The notes: generated by a model from the letters alone, not told the origin. A stretch of DNA of 64,000 bases from Thermohalobaculum sp964475765 (GCA_964475765.1 CAYYZH010000004.1:4685-68684); one strand, 5' to 3'; numbered from the stretch's first letter, positions 43,332 to 52,473 are shown. Numbers and translations: made by a program.

Positions 43332-43560
43332 CACAATCTCCATCTGAATCTATTTATCGGTAAATATCCCGCCTGCGTCTTTGGTCAAGTGCGGCGCGTG
43401 CGACCTCACCGTTGGCGTTCAAGCTGGCGAGTTCACTGAAAATTTAGGAGTTCTGGGGACAGTAAAATTGTGCCGGGGGATATCTGGGACATCGTGCGGA
43501 CAGAAGGCCTGAACGCAAGGAAGGTGGCGCAAACAGGATCTACAGTGAAGGTGAGATACC

Positions 43561-44073
43561 ATGTCGACCGTATCCGGACTGGCAACGTCCAGCGGCGTCT
43601 CTTCGTTGCTGAATATGAAACTCACAGACCAGAGTACGTCACGCGCCATGTTTGGCGAAAGGTCGGCGCTTTCGCTTAATCCTCCGAATGAAACCGACGA
43701 GAAACGAGAGGTTCGCGTTGTTTCAGGCGTGACATCGGGTAACCCGTCTCTTGATACCGATGTGAACGTGGCACGACAGGATCAGGTGAGTACCAGCCGA
43801 GCCGCAAGGTTTTTACTCGCCGTTCAAGCGCTGAACTTTGATGAGAACACCGAAGTTCTGTCGTCGTCAAAGAAGGCCGAAATCATGCAGGCTGCACGCG
43901 AGATTTTCATGATTGACGACGGTGTCCCCAAGCCCGTGCGTCCTGCTGTAGCGTTAGATAGTGTTCAGGCGCTCGCAAACTTGCGGGGTTCCCTGGAAGT
44001 CGTGAAGACCGACCATTCACCCGAGCGATCGGCAACCTTGATGTCTACGGAGAGGTTGTTCGAGAACGCCTGA
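43561..44073 (+). CDS. Hypothetical protein, 170 residues
   Basis: A Ser/Thr-rich, low-complexity protein with no signal peptide or membrane segment. A central helical stretch (ARFLLAVQALNFDENTEVLSSSKKAEIMQAAREIFMID) is the only ordered-looking part. An AAGGTGA ribosome site precedes the ATG. It sits alone between hemH (divergent) and a methyltransferase gene (convergent). I do not recognise the family, and it could be restricted to the group. Confidence 0.5.
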   Translation: MSTVSGLATSSGVSSLLNMKLTDQSTSRAMFGERSALSLNPPNETDEKREVRVVSGVTSGNPSLDTDVNVARQDQVSTSRAARFLLAVQALNFDENTEVLSSSKKAEIMQAAREIFMIDDGVPKPVRPAVALDSVQALANLRGSLEVVKTDHSPERSATLMSTERLFENA

Positions 44074-44122
44074 GTTGGGTCATTGGGGCACGTCGCTACC
44101 GAACTCCCCTTTTGCGAGCTGG

Positions 44123-45055
44123 TCAGTCCTCTGATGAGTTGCGGAAGCCTGCAGTCTCGCCTGTACTTTGTTCGGTAGACCCAAGCGCGTCCGCAAGTCG
44201 TGCTTTTGCTGTGCCCGGACGTAGCGGCTGGGGCTGCCCCGCCGCTGGCGACCACCCCGTCAGAAACACGACATCAAAGGTTGCGGTGATACCGCCGGAC
44301 TCGGAGGGAAAATTCGACGCATAGATCTGCTCAACGGCCGCCAGCGTATCGCGCCGCAGCGTCTCTCTCCGACGGGCAGTCTGGATGTTCGTCTCGCCCA
44401 TCAACCGGAGATCGTGCATCAGATCTTGTGCAGACTTGTAGGCAACGGTGTAACGCTCAACATCTGCAACTGGCATTGCAAAGCCGGCTCGTTGCAGGAG
44501 GCCGCCGAGATCGCGCACCTCTGCCATCGGCGCGACCCGCGGACTGAGACCGCCGACTGTTTTCACCTCGGCTTCGGCAAAACTTGCCCTCAATTCGTTA
44601 AGGGTCTCTCCTCCGAAGAGCGCGGCGATCATCAATCCGTCAGGTTTGAGGGCGCGCCGCATTTGTATGAGGTGGCCGACGGGATCGTTGAGCGCGTGCA
44701 TCTCGAGCGCTGAGATCACGAGGTCTGCTTGGTGCTGGTCAAGCGCCAGTGTATCGATATCGTCAACATGCTCGGCGCCCGCTGCTTTCGCCATAGAGCT
44801 GGAAAGTTCGATCTGCTGGATCTTTGCGGCGCGGCCCGCAAGGGCCCGGGCGTGCACTCCGCCACCAGATCCGATTACGATCGCGCGCGTGAAGGGCCGG
44901 GTAACATCGGCTACTCTCTCGCCGATTTGCTCAGCAACATGCTGATGCAGGAATGCTCCCTTGTCGACAAACCCCAGCCGTACGGCCCGATCGCGCTGGA
45001 TCTTCTGCTGACGCGAGTCAAACATTTCCTGTCTAGGCGGGGTGTTCACCTGCAT
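44123..45055 (-). CDS. SAM-dependent methyltransferase, BioC/NDUFAF5-like
   Basis: A 310-residue class I methyltransferase. Motif I is AIVIGSGGGVHARAL, the acidic post-I residue lies in QQIELSSSM, and motif IV is DLVISALEMHALNDP, with LKPDGLMIAALFGGETLNELR as motif VI/post. The N-terminus FDSRQQKIQRDRAVRL and domain length are those of the alphaproteobacterial relatives of NDUFAF5, the arginine hydroxylase of complex I assembly, rather than of biotin-operon BioC; no bio genes are near. Starts 48 bases from the divergent comF start. Confidence 0.83.
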   Translation of the reverse strand: MQVNTPPRQEMFDSRQQKIQRDRAVRLGFVDKGAFLHQHVAEQIGERVADVTRPFTRAIVIGSGGGVHARALAGRAAKIQQIELSSSMAKAAGAEHVDDIDTLALDQHQADLVISALEMHALNDPVGHLIQMRRALKPDGLMIAALFGGETLNELRASFAEAEVKTVGGLSPRVAPMAEVRDLGGLLQRAGFAMPVADVERYTVAYKSAQDLMHDLRLMGETNIQTARRRETLRRDTLAAVEQIYASNFPSESGGITATFDVVFLTGWSPAAGQPQPLRPGTAKARLADALGSTEQSTGETAGFRNSSED

Positions 45056-45103
45056 GATCGCAGGATATAAACATCAGTGAGAGCGGGTGCGAGAGGAAAG
45101 CGT

Positions 45104-45916
45104 ATGCTTGCACGCGCCGATGCCCGGAATGCCTTGTCCAACGTCACGGGTTACCTCACCGAGGTCCTGTTCCCACCTGTTTGCCCGGTCTGCCGGGTTG
45201 AGGTCGGTGCGTCTGGATCGCTTTGCCCCGAGTGCTGGACCAAGGTGGCGTTTCTCAGTCAACCCGCCTGCGGGACATGCGGGCGACCGGTATTGGGTGC
45301 GTCCGCCGTTGAACCAGAGCTTGTTTGCGACGACTGTTTCGGCAACCCTCGGAACTGGTCTCGCGCGGCGGCAGCAATCAGATACGAGGGCGTCGGCCGG
45401 AGCCTTGTGCTCTCGCTCAAGCATGGCGATCGGCTGGATATCGTGCCGATGCTGTCGGCATGGATGCTTCGTGTGGGAGGTGATCTTGTCGCCGATGCTG
45501 ATCTGATAACACCTGTACCATTGCATTGGACGCGGCTTTTGAAGCGCCGGTACAATCAATCGGCAGAGTTGGCACGGTACATCTCCACCAAAGCAGGGGC
45601 GCAGGCAAAGTTCACGCCTCGGATTCTCGCTCGCGCTCGCCGAACCCCGAGCCAGGATGGCAAGGATCGCGTGGCGCGGACTGCGAATCTCAAAGGTGCG
45701 TTGACCGGAGGTTCGCAGGCCGCCCGTATTGAGGGGAAGCGGGTGTTGTTGGTGGATGACGTGTTCACGACTGGCGCATCGCTGACAGAGTGCACCAAAA
45801 TTTGTCTGGCGCTCGGAGCAAGCGCCGTGGATGTTCTGGTTCTGGCACTGGTGATCAGGGAAGAAAGGTTCTACTTCCCGGATGATGTTGAGGAGCAAGA
45901 ACATGAACTCGGTTGA
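45104..45916 (+). CDS. comF: ComF-family phosphoribosyltransferase-like protein
   Basis: 270 residues. N-terminal double zinc-ribbon Cys pairs (CPVC, CPEC, CGTC, CDDC) are followed by a PRTase domain with the PRPP loop VLLVDDVFTTGAS. ComF proteins aid DNA uptake or processing in competent bacteria, but their reaction is unknown. The ATG at 45104 follows GAGGAAAG. The C-terminus overlaps grxC by 14 bases. Confidence 0.88.
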   Translation: MLARADARNALSNVTGYLTEVLFPPVCPVCRVEVGASGSLCPECWTKVAFLSQPACGTCGRPVLGASAVEPELVCDDCFGNPRNWSRAAAAIRYEGVGRSLVLSLKHGDRLDIVPMLSAWMLRVGGDLVADADLITPVPLHWTRLLKRRYNQSAELARYISTKAGAQAKFTPRILARARRTPSQDGKDRVARTANLKGALTGGSQAARIEGKRVLLVDDVFTTGASLTECTKICLALGASAVDVLVLALVIREERFYFPDDVEEQEHELG

Positions 45917-46160
45917 AATTTACACAACGCCCATCTGTCCCTATTGCGTCCGGGCCAAGCGCCTGCTGGACGGTAAGGGCGTGGAATACCATGAGATCGA
46001 TGTCATGAGCGACTCGCAGGCGTTCTCTAAGATGCTGGAGCGGGCCAATGGTCAACGCACAGTACCGCAGATTTTTATCGGAGAGACTCATGTCGGCGGC
46101 TCGGACGATCTTTATGCGCTTGAACGCGATGGCAAGTTAGACCCACTGTTGGCGGCATGA
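45903..46160 (+). CDS. grxC: Glutaredoxin 3
   Basis: An 85-residue thioredoxin-fold protein with the dithiol active site CPYC in TTPICPYCVRAK, the cis-Pro segment RTVPQIFIG and the GSH-binding GGSDDLYAL. Reduces disulfides and mixed glutathione disulfides in the cytoplasm. The ATG at 45903 (GAGGAGC site) lies inside the comF end; ATGA overlap with the next gene. Confidence 0.95.
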   Translation: MNSVEIYTTPICPYCVRAKRLLDGKGVEYHEIDVMSDSQAFSKMLERANGQRTVPQIFIGETHVGGSDDLYALERDGKLDPLLAA

Positions 46161-46990
46161 AGGCGGCACTCGTTCAGCTTTCGTCAAAAGATGATCCTGT
46201 CGCGAACCTGCCTACAACCGAGGCGCTTGTTCGCGAAGCAGCAGTCGCCGGAGCCGCGTTGGTTCTTACGCCTGAGGTAACCAACATAGTTTCCGCCAGC
46301 CGGACGATCCAGACCCAGGAACTGACCATTGAGGCCGATGATCTGACCTTGCAGCGCTTGCGCAAGGTTGCCGAAGAAACGGGTATCTGGCTTTCCATTG
46401 GATCGTTGGCTTTGAAGTCTGGTGATCCGGATGAGCGGTTCGTGAATCGGCAGTTTCTGATTAATCCTGACGGGGAGATTTGCGCTCGATACGACAAGAT
46501 ACACATGTTTGATGTCGAGCTTGGCGATGGCGAGAGTTATCGCGAGTCGCGCGGCTATCGCCCTGGAGAACTGGCCGTAACAGCGCAAAGCCCTTGGGGT
46601 ACGATTGGACTCTCGATCTGCTACGACATGAGGTTCCCGCTGCTCTACCATGCACTGGCCCGCGCGGGTGCGCAGATCCTGACAGTACCCTCTGCCTTCA
46701 CCGTACCAACCGGCCGGGCGCATTGGCATACATTGCTGCGCGCCAGAGCGATTGAAACAGGGTGTTTCATCCTCGCCGCCGCCCAGTGCGGCACTCATGA
46801 AGCGCGTCGGGGAAAGATACGGGAAACTTATGGGCACTCCCTGGCGGTCGACCCCTGGGGGGCCGTCATCGCCGAAGCAGGTACGGAGCCGGGCGTCACA
46901 TTAATCGATCTCGATCTTGATCAGATCGAGAAATGCCGGGCCAAGATTCCGGCACTTGCAAATACCCGTGCGTTCAACCCACCTGGTTGA
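46157..46990 (+). CDS. Carbon-nitrogen hydrolase (Nit1/omega-amidase-like)
   Basis: A 277-residue nitrilase-superfamily hydrolase with the E-K-C triad: Glu in LTPEVTN, Lys in ARYDKIHMFDVEL and Cys in LSICYDMRFP. The ESYRESRGYRPG and TVPSAFTVPTGRAHWH blocks place it with Nit1/NitFhit-type proteins, which hydrolyse deaminated glutathione or alpha-keto acid amides. Position after grxC agrees with a glutathione-repair role. Confidence 0.9.
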   Translation: MKAALVQLSSKDDPVANLPTTEALVREAAVAGAALVLTPEVTNIVSASRTIQTQELTIEADDLTLQRLRKVAEETGIWLSIGSLALKSGDPDERFVNRQFLINPDGEICARYDKIHMFDVELGDGESYRESRGYRPGELAVTAQSPWGTIGLSICYDMRFPLLYHALARAGAQILTVPSAFTVPTGRAHWHTLLRARAIETGCFILAAAQCGTHEARRGKIRETYGHSLAVDPWGAVIAEAGTEPGVTLIDLDLDQIEKCRAKIPALANTRAFNPPG

Positions 46991-47016
46991 CGCCTTCCCG
47001 CGTGTGTGCTGGCTCC

Positions 47017-47475
47017 TCATGTCCGAAGCGGAAGCCCGGTCAGCAGAGTGTAAAGCTCGGAGTTCAGGCTTCTGAGAAGTTCAATGTCGACGAACCCCAA
47101 CAAAACCAGAAAAGCGGCGGCGAATCCAAGATAGACGACGGGCAGGACGTACTGCGTTGTTGGAACGTGGTCGAGCAGCCAAGGCAGCAGTACTCCGCCG
47201 AGGACGTAAACCGGCATGGCCAGCAGTAGATATGTGAAGCCGATCACGAACAGGAGGTAGGCATGCACGGCCACCTCGAACATAGCGGCCAAGGGAAAGA
47301 ATAGGTACAGCACCGCTGCATCCGGTTTGCGATTTGAGTCGAGCGGTGAGCAGCCATATGTCTCTGCGGAAATCTGGCATATCCGGATGATGGCCAGCAG
47401 GCATGACGTGAAGATCAATGGCCAAAACGCGGCCGGCCAGAGCGGCAGTGCTTCAAAGCTGCTATGTGCTAGCAT
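47017..47475 (-). CDS. Four-helix membrane protein, hypothetical
   Basis: 152 residues with four hydrophobic segments (about 15-33, 54-75, 78-100, 110-130). No catalytic motif or family recognised. It converges on the nitrilase gene (26 bases apart) and is transcribed alone. Confidence 0.6.
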   Translation of the reverse strand: MLAHSSFEALPLWPAAFWPLIFTSCLLAIIRICQISAETYGCSPLDSNRKPDAAVLYLFFPLAAMFEVAVHAYLLFVIGFTYLLLAMPVYVLGGVLLPWLLDHVPTTQYVLPVVYLGFAAAFLVLLGFVDIELLRSLNSELYTLLTGLPLRT

Positions 47476-47615
47476 GTCTGCCCTCGACCCGGCTCACCCC
47501 AAGAACGAGCCAGCCCATGACGAACTCGATCAGCGAGAGTTGACATGCATTCGATTAAGAAATGATGGAAATCGTCGAGAACTCTATAGTTGCACTCCCG
47601 ACTTTTGACCCGCGA

Positions 47616-48047
47616 TCACGCGTCCAGATAGGCGAAGGCGCAGGTGACACTCGCGGCCAACTTGCCGTTCTGACCGCGAAACTCCGTTCGTGTGGCCGCC
47701 ATCCGTCTCCCATTGGACATCGCCACGACGGTGATATCAGCAGGACCCTCCGCAAGAGGACGAAGAAAGTGAGAGGTCAGATCGACGGTTGTGCAAGGAC
47801 GAAATATGCCGTTTAGGGCGCTGAGCGCTACGACTGAGCAAGTGTCTGCTGCGGCACTGATGGCTTGACCGCAGACAACGCCTCCCCCTTCGCCTCCACG
47901 CCGCGAGAGGTCAGGATTTTCGGGCAGGACAAAGTGGACCTCCGCTGGTCCGATCTCCTGCACCGATATGTTCAGGGCCTCGATCCACGGAGCGAATATA
48001 TCGCCCAATAGGTTTTGCGCTTCCTCGATCGTTGAGATTTCGCTCAT
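47616..48047 (-). CDS. PaaI-like hotdog-fold thioesterase
   Basis: 143 residues of the hotdog fold. The active-site helix segment GGGVVCGQAISAAADTCSVVAL and the strand TTVDLTSHFLRPLAEGP match the PaaI/YigI acyl-CoA thioesterase group. It hydrolyses small or aromatic acyl-CoAs. Although the paa operon starts about 1 kb away, it is on the other strand and separated by a glycosyltransferase, so a direct link is not shown. Confidence 0.85.
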   Translation of the reverse strand: MSEISTIEEAQNLLGDIFAPWIEALNISVQEIGPAEVHFVLPENPDLSRRGGEGGGVVCGQAISAAADTCSVVALSALNGIFRPCTTVDLTSHFLRPLAEGPADITVVAMSNGRRMAATRTEFRGQNGKLAASVTCAFAYLDA

Positions 48048-48077
48048 GCCATTCCTTTGCCCGTCACTTACTGTGCT

Positions 48078-48953
48078 TTAACTGACCAGGCGGCGCAGAT
48101 CGAGATGATCGAACTTTTTGCCAAGACTTGTCATCACTTCCGCCGGGGTTTGCGCAGGCATCTTCATCACCTTGTTGATCCTTGGTGAGTTTCTGCCGGT
48201 ATCGCTGTGGAGATGGGCTCCGACAACATAGGATGCTTCGCGGGCATCCGAGATCGTAGGGAACTGGTTGTCGACATGCCGATGCACCGCGCCCAGGTTA
48301 TAAACGCCGCGGCGTGCTTCGCGCGGGGTATGCAGCGCAAGGCCGCAGCCAATTCCAAAGAGCTTCACATCCGGATTCAGGTGAAGGCTGCGCTGCTTGG
48401 TGTCGACGCCGAGTACATATCCCGAAGGGTACGTGAACGCGATCATTCCGTTCCCGAACCGATCGACTGATTCTCTCAGCCGGGAGATATAGTCTGACGC
48501 CAGCCCGTCATCATCATCCAACCTGAAACTGATCCAGTCCGTGCTATCCTTGTCGGCGCGGCAGTCCATTTCCTGTCGGATGATCCGGGGCAAGCGCTGA
48601 TGTGGCTGCATGTTGACGAGTTCGATATGATCATAAGGCGCAATCAGATCTTGCAATCGGGTGAGATAGGCGTCCGGCAGACTATCTGAATGCACAATGA
48701 GAAACTGGAAGTCGTCGCGATCCTGCGCGATCAGCGAGGGAAGGGCCAAAGCCTCGAAGAACCTGAAACGGGTCTCCATGCGTTCGGTAGCAAACAAGAG
48801 ATTTGCGCGGGCCTCAATGTCCAGATCGTGCATCTGGCGGAACCCGCTTTTGCCTTCGATCAGGGTAGAGAAGCGCATTATCCCGAAAAGGGGCGCTGGT
48901 TGGCCGGACCGTTCCGGTTCGCTTTCACGTCGGCCGAACAAGGTTCGCATCAT
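48078..48953 (-). CDS. Putative rhamnosyltransferase (PF11316-type glycosyltransferase)
   Basis: 291 residues. The block FGIMRFSTLIEG near the N-terminus, RFRFFEALALPSLIAQDRDDFQFLIVHS and the acidic metal/nucleotide motif FRLDDDDGLASDYI identify the putative-rhamnosyl-transferase family. Acts presumably on a cell-surface polysaccharide; the sugar is not predictable. Divergent from paaA with about 105 bases between starts. Confidence 0.82.
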   Translation of the reverse strand: MMRTLFGRRESEPERSGQPAPLFGIMRFSTLIEGKSGFRQMHDLDIEARANLLFATERMETRFRFFEALALPSLIAQDRDDFQFLIVHSDSLPDAYLTRLQDLIAPYDHIELVNMQPHQRLPRIIRQEMDCRADKDSTDWISFRLDDDDGLASDYISRLRESVDRFGNGMIAFTYPSGYVLGVDTKQRSLHLNPDVKLFGIGCGLALHTPREARRGVYNLGAVHRHVDNQFPTISDAREASYVVGAHLHSDTGRNSPRINKVMKMPAQTPAEVMTSLGKKFDHLDLRRLVS

Positions 48954-49058
48954 ACTGGCCTCCAGATCTGAGCGTGGCCAAACGCCCGAAGGGACAATAT
49001 TGAGATTGCCCTGACCGGCAGCCGTCCCTACCTTAGGCGATCTGAAAAGGGAAATGCC

Positions 49059-50066
49059 ATGTATAGTCAGGGTCTAATCGGAAATGACGCGGCCACCGTT
49101 GAAGACGCGGCCTTCCTTGAGCGTTTTCAGGCACGCATTGATGCCGAGGAAAAGATCGAGCCGAACGACCCGATGCCGGAGGGGTATCGAAAGACCCTAG
49201 TGCGCATGATCGGTCAGCACGCGCATTCGGAAATTGTCGGCATGCTGCCCGAGGGCAACTGGATCACGCGCGCGCCGACGCTTCGGCGAAAGGCGGCGCT
49301 GTTGGCCAAGGTGCAGGACGAAGGTGGCCATGGGCTTTACCTTTACGCTGCCGCCGAGACACTGGGCACATCGCGGGAAACGATGACCGAAGAGCTGCTC
49401 GATGGTCGGGCAAAGTACTCCTCGATCTTCAATTATCCGACCCTGACCTGGGCTGACATTGGGGCTATTGGATGGCTGGTGGATGGCGCGGCCATCATGA
49501 ACCAGATCCCGCTTTGCCGATGCTCATACGGTCCATATGCACGCGCGATGGTTCGGGTATGCAAGGAAGAGAGTTTCCACCAGCGTCAGGGCTATGAAAT
49601 CATGATGACGCTGGCGCGCGGTTCTGCCGCGCAGAAGGCGATGGCACAGGATGCGCTCGACCGTTGGTGGTGGCCGTCCCTTATGATGTTTGGTCCTCAC
49701 GACAGCGATAGTCAGCACGGCGATCAGTCGATGGCTTGGAAGATCAAACGTTTTACCAATGACGAACTGCGTCAGAAGTTTGTGGATGCGTCGGTGCCTC
49801 AGGCAGAGTTCATTGGGTTGATCATTCCGGATTCCGACCTGTCGTGGAACGCCGACAAGAACGATGGAAAGGGCGGCTACGACTTTGGTGACATTGACTG
49901 GGATGAGTTCTGGCGCGTCGTCAAAGGTGGCGGACCTATGAACCGCGATCGGGTTAAGGCGCGCAAGGCGGCTTGGGATGATGGCGCGTGGGTGCGTGAA
50001 GCCGCTCTGGCGCACGCCGAAAAACGCCGTACCCGTGCTCAGGCGGCCCGTACCGCCGCCGAGTAA
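49059..50066 (+). CDS. paaA: Phenylacetyl-CoA epoxidase catalytic subunit PaaA
   Basis: A 335-residue diiron ferritin-like oxygenase subunit. It retains the metal-binding Glu/ExxH motifs in KVQDEGGHGLYLYAAAE and CKEESFHQRQGYEIM. PaaA with PaaC epoxidises the ring of phenylacetyl-CoA using electrons from PaaE. The N-terminus (FQARIDAEEKIEPNDPMPEGYRKTL) and WWPSLMMFGPHD are conserved. Its stop overlaps the next start by one base. A ribosome site AAAAGGGA precedes the ATG. Confidence 0.96.
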   Translation: MYSQGLIGNDAATVEDAAFLERFQARIDAEEKIEPNDPMPEGYRKTLVRMIGQHAHSEIVGMLPEGNWITRAPTLRRKAALLAKVQDEGGHGLYLYAAAETLGTSRETMTEELLDGRAKYSSIFNYPTLTWADIGAIGWLVDGAAIMNQIPLCRCSYGPYARAMVRVCKEESFHQRQGYEIMMTLARGSAAQKAMAQDALDRWWWPSLMMFGPHDSDSQHGDQSMAWKIKRFTNDELRQKFVDASVPQAEFIGLIIPDSDLSWNADKNDGKGGYDFGDIDWDEFWRVVKGGGPMNRDRVKARKAAWDDGAWVREAALAHAEKRRTRAQAARTAAE

Positions 50067-50467
50067 TGGCCACCCGACGTGCCATGCCAGTGCTCCAGGT
50101 GCGTGACGTCATGGTCGCCACCGAGTTCTACGAACAGCTGGGCTTTGCCAGCCACGGGGCGGTGGGCGATCCGCCTGCCTTCAACATCGTGCAGCGCGGT
50201 GAGGTTACAATTGCTTTGGATCGCGCGCAGAACGGCCTAGTGCCGTTGAACCAGCTTTGGGCGGCCTACCTGTACATTGATGATGCCGAGGCTCTTCACG
50301 CAGAGTTTGTCGAGTATGGTATTGAGCCGAGCGATATCGTCCGACCCGCGTTATACGGGTGTATCGAATTCGACATTATCGATCCCGACGGCCATCGCAT
50401 CGCGTTTGGCCAATCGTTGAACCCCGTCCCGGGTCCGGGGCTCTCGACCGACTGGGGTAGGGGGTAG
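50066..50467 (+). CDS. VOC (glyoxalase/bleomycin-resistance-like) protein inside paa operon
   Basis: 133 residues in one VOC unit pair (MPVLQVRDVMVATEFYEQLGF..., FDIIDPDGHRIAFGQS). The C-terminal Asp-Pro-Asp-Gly turn and the overall length match the BLMA/bleomycin-binding group. It overlaps paaA by one base and is four bases from the DUF3291 gene, so it is part of the paa transcript. PaaABCDE does not need a VOC protein; it may handle a reactive epoxide-derived by-product, but that is inference. Confidence 0.8.
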   Translation: MATRRAMPVLQVRDVMVATEFYEQLGFASHGAVGDPPAFNIVQRGEVTIALDRAQNGLVPLNQLWAAYLYIDDAEALHAEFVEYGIEPSDIVRPALYGCIEFDIIDPDGHRIAFGQSLNPVPGPGLSTDWGRG

Positions 50468-50470
50468 GCT

Positions 50471-50914
50471 GTGCCCATCGCTCAGTTCAACATCGCTGTT
50501 GCACGGTATGATCTGGACGATCCGCGAATGGCGGAGTTCACTCGCAACGTTGGCCGGATCAATTCGCTTGCGCGGCGCTCGGAGGGGTATGTCTGGCGAT
50601 TGGAGGACGAGGACGGCCCCGATGCACCAAAGTTCCCAAACGAGCCGCGCATGACGTTCACGCTGTCAGTCTGGCACGATCTTAAGAGCCTTTCGCACTT
50701 CTCTCTCAACACGATCCACAAGCGGTTTCGCCAACGTGGCTCCGAATGGTTCTTGCCAGCGAAAACGCGCTACCTGGTGATATGGCCAGTTGATGAGGGG
50801 CACAGGCCCAGTGGTGCTGAAGCCCTTGAGCGTCTTGCCGAGTTGGATCGCATGGGACCAAGTGAGCGGGTTCTCGGGACCGAAGCCCTTGTGGCTGAAC
50901 TTGAGACAAGCTGA
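50471..50914 (+). CDS. DUF3291 protein, first of tandem pair in paa operon
   Basis: 147 residues, GTG start with a GGGGTAGG site. DUF3291 features: IAQFNIAVARYDLDDPRMAEF, NSLARRSEGYVWRL, FTLSVWHDLKSLSHF and YLVIWPVDEGH. The fold is predicted as a dimeric alpha-beta barrel, as in small heme- or substrate-binding monooxygenases. No catalytic residues are established. It is paralogous to the next gene. Position between paaA and paaB is unusual. Confidence 0.85.
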   Translation: MPIAQFNIAVARYDLDDPRMAEFTRNVGRINSLARRSEGYVWRLEDEDGPDAPKFPNEPRMTFTLSVWHDLKSLSHFSLNTIHKRFRQRGSEWFLPAKTRYLVIWPVDEGHRPSGAEALERLAELDRMGPSERVLGTEALVAELETS

Positions 50915-50985
50915 CGTTTCTTGGGAAGATCGCTATACCGAGTTACATTTGTGAAAGACTGAGTATCGAACAAAGAGTAGATTGG

Positions 50986-51447
50986 ATGCACAAGATGCAT
51001 ATCGCTGAACTGAACATTGGCCGGATCAAGTACGATCTGAATGATCCTCGGTTAGCCGGTTTCATGGACAACCTCGATCGGATCAACGCGCTGGCTGAAC
51101 GGTCTGAAGGCTTTGTCTGGCGTCTGACGGGTGATGGGAACAATGCTACAGATGTCCTGCATGATGGTATGAACGTAAATCTCTCTGTCTGGGAAAACGT
51201 AGAAGCCTTGGAAAAATTCGTCTGGAATACTGTCCATGTGAGGTTCTACCAACGCAAGGCTGAGTGGTTCGATCATCTGGAGGAGGCATATTTCGTCATG
51301 TGGCCGGTAGCGGAAGGTCATATCCCGCCATTGGACGAGGCGTTTGCTCGTTTGGCGCATCTGCGCAAGCACGGTTCGACTGACACGGCCTACGGCTGGG
51401 ACGGACTGCCCCATCTCAAACAGTGGATGGAGAAACGTTGTGCCTGA
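50986..51447 (+). CDS. DUF3291 protein, second of tandem pair in paa operon
   Basis: 153 residues, paralogous to the upstream gene over its whole length: IAELNIGRIKYDLNDPRLAGF, NALAERSEGFVWRL, LSVWENVEALEKF and YFVMWPVAEGHIP. The pair diverged strongly in the central loop. It begins 71 bases after the first copy with a weak ribosome site, and its end overlaps the paaB GTG start by eight bases, coupling it to the epoxidase genes. Confidence 0.83.
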   Translation: MHKMHIAELNIGRIKYDLNDPRLAGFMDNLDRINALAERSEGFVWRLTGDGNNATDVLHDGMNVNLSVWENVEALEKFVWNTVHVRFYQRKAEWFDHLEEAYFVMWPVAEGHIPPLDEAFARLAHLRKHGSTDTAYGWDGLPHLKQWMEKRCA

Positions 51448-51727
51448 AACCGGTATGCCGCTTTGGGAAGTCTTTATCCGCGCTCGCAATGGACTTAGCC
51501 ACAAGCATTGCGGTTCGGTGCATGCAGCTGACGAAGTGATGGCGCTGCAAGCGGCTCGCGATGTTTATACTCGTCGCGGCGAGGGTACGTCCATCTGGGT
51601 GGTTCCATCGACAGCGATCACCGCGTCCGATCCGGAGAACAAAGGCGAAAACTTCGAGCCCACGGCGTCGAAGATTTATCGTCACCCCACTTTCTACGAC
51701 ATTCCCGAAGACGTGGGGAACATGTGA
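51440..51727 (+). CDS. paaB: Phenylacetyl-CoA epoxidase subunit PaaB
   Basis: 95 residues. PaaB is a small structural subunit that bridges PaaAC heterodimers. The conserved PLWEVFIRARNGLSHKHCGS, SIWVVPSTAI and FYDIPEDVGNM are present. A GTG start at 51440, seven bases after GGAG, is favoured, and an ATG at 51455 is a shorter alternative. Overlaps paaC. Confidence 0.95.
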   Translation: MPETGMPLWEVFIRARNGLSHKHCGSVHAADEVMALQAARDVYTRRGEGTSIWVVPSTAITASDPENKGENFEPTASKIYRHPTFYDIPEDVGNM

Positions 51728-52473
51728 AACTGCTGTTCGAGCAACTGTTGCGGTTGGCCGACGACCATCTGGTTCTGGGTCATAGGCTCTCAGAATGGTG
51801 TGGGCATGCGCCGATGCTGGAGGAAGACCTGGCGTTACCGAATATCGCGCTGGATCTGATCGGGCAGGCGAGGGCGCTCTATACCTACGCTGGTGAGATC
51901 GAGGGTGAGGGAAGGACCGAAGACGATCTGGCATATTTTCGGACAGATCGGGATTACCGCAACTGCCTGCTCGTGGAGCGTCCCAATGGAGATTTTGCCC
52001 ATACGATGCTTCGGCAGCTCTACTTCTCGGCTTTCATGGAACCGTATTGGCAGGGCGCCTGTCGTTCTACGGATGAGACGATTGCTGGGATCGCAGGCAA
52101 GGCTGTGAAGGAAAGCGCCTATCATGTGCGCCATTCCGCCGAGTGGGTGATCCGGCTAGGTGATGGGACCAAGGAAAGTGCGCGGCGCATGTCCAACGCA
52201 GTCGAGGAACTGCACCCATTTACGGATGAGCTTTTCGAAACGGACGACATCAGCGCCGCTCTTTCCGGTGACAAGGTCGTGCCTGACCCTGCGGACATTC
52301 GGACAGCATGGGATCAAACGATTGATGCGGTGTTTCAGGACGCAGAACTGACCCGCCCAGAAAACGAATGGCCGCAGACCGGTGGTCGCAAAGGGCTGCA
52401 TGGTGAGGCGCTCGGGCTTTTGCTGGCAGAAATGCAGGCAGTTCAACGTCAAAATCCGGGATTGACATGGTGA
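51724..52473 (+). CDS. paaC: Phenylacetyl-CoA epoxidase subunit PaaC
   Basis: 249 residues, the ferritin-like structural partner of PaaA that has lost the diiron site in the family. Motifs include RLADDHLVLGHRLSEWCGHAPMLEEDLALPNIALDLIGQAR and KESAYHVRHSAEWVIRLGDGT. Overlaps the paaB stop (GTGAAA) and the paaD start. Confidence 0.95.
   Translation: MKLLFEQLLRLADDHLVLGHRLSEWCGHAPMLEEDLALPNIALDLIGQARALYTYAGEIEGEGRTEDDLAYFRTDRDYRNCLLVERPNGDFAHTMLRQLYFSAFMEPYWQGACRSTDETIAGIAGKAVKESAYHVRHSAEWVIRLGDGTKESARRMSNAVEELHPFTDELFETDDISAALSGDKVVPDPADIRTAWDQTIDAVFQDAELTRPENEWPQTGGRKGLHGEALGLLLAEMQAVQRQNPGLTW

Noticed and set aside
44123..45055. Naming the methyltransferase bioC
   Set aside because: No biotin genes nearby and the N-terminus fits NDUFAF5-like proteins better.
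46184..46837. Open frame antisense to the nitrilase-family gene
   Set aside because: The plus-strand gene has a full catalytic triad; the antisense frame has none.
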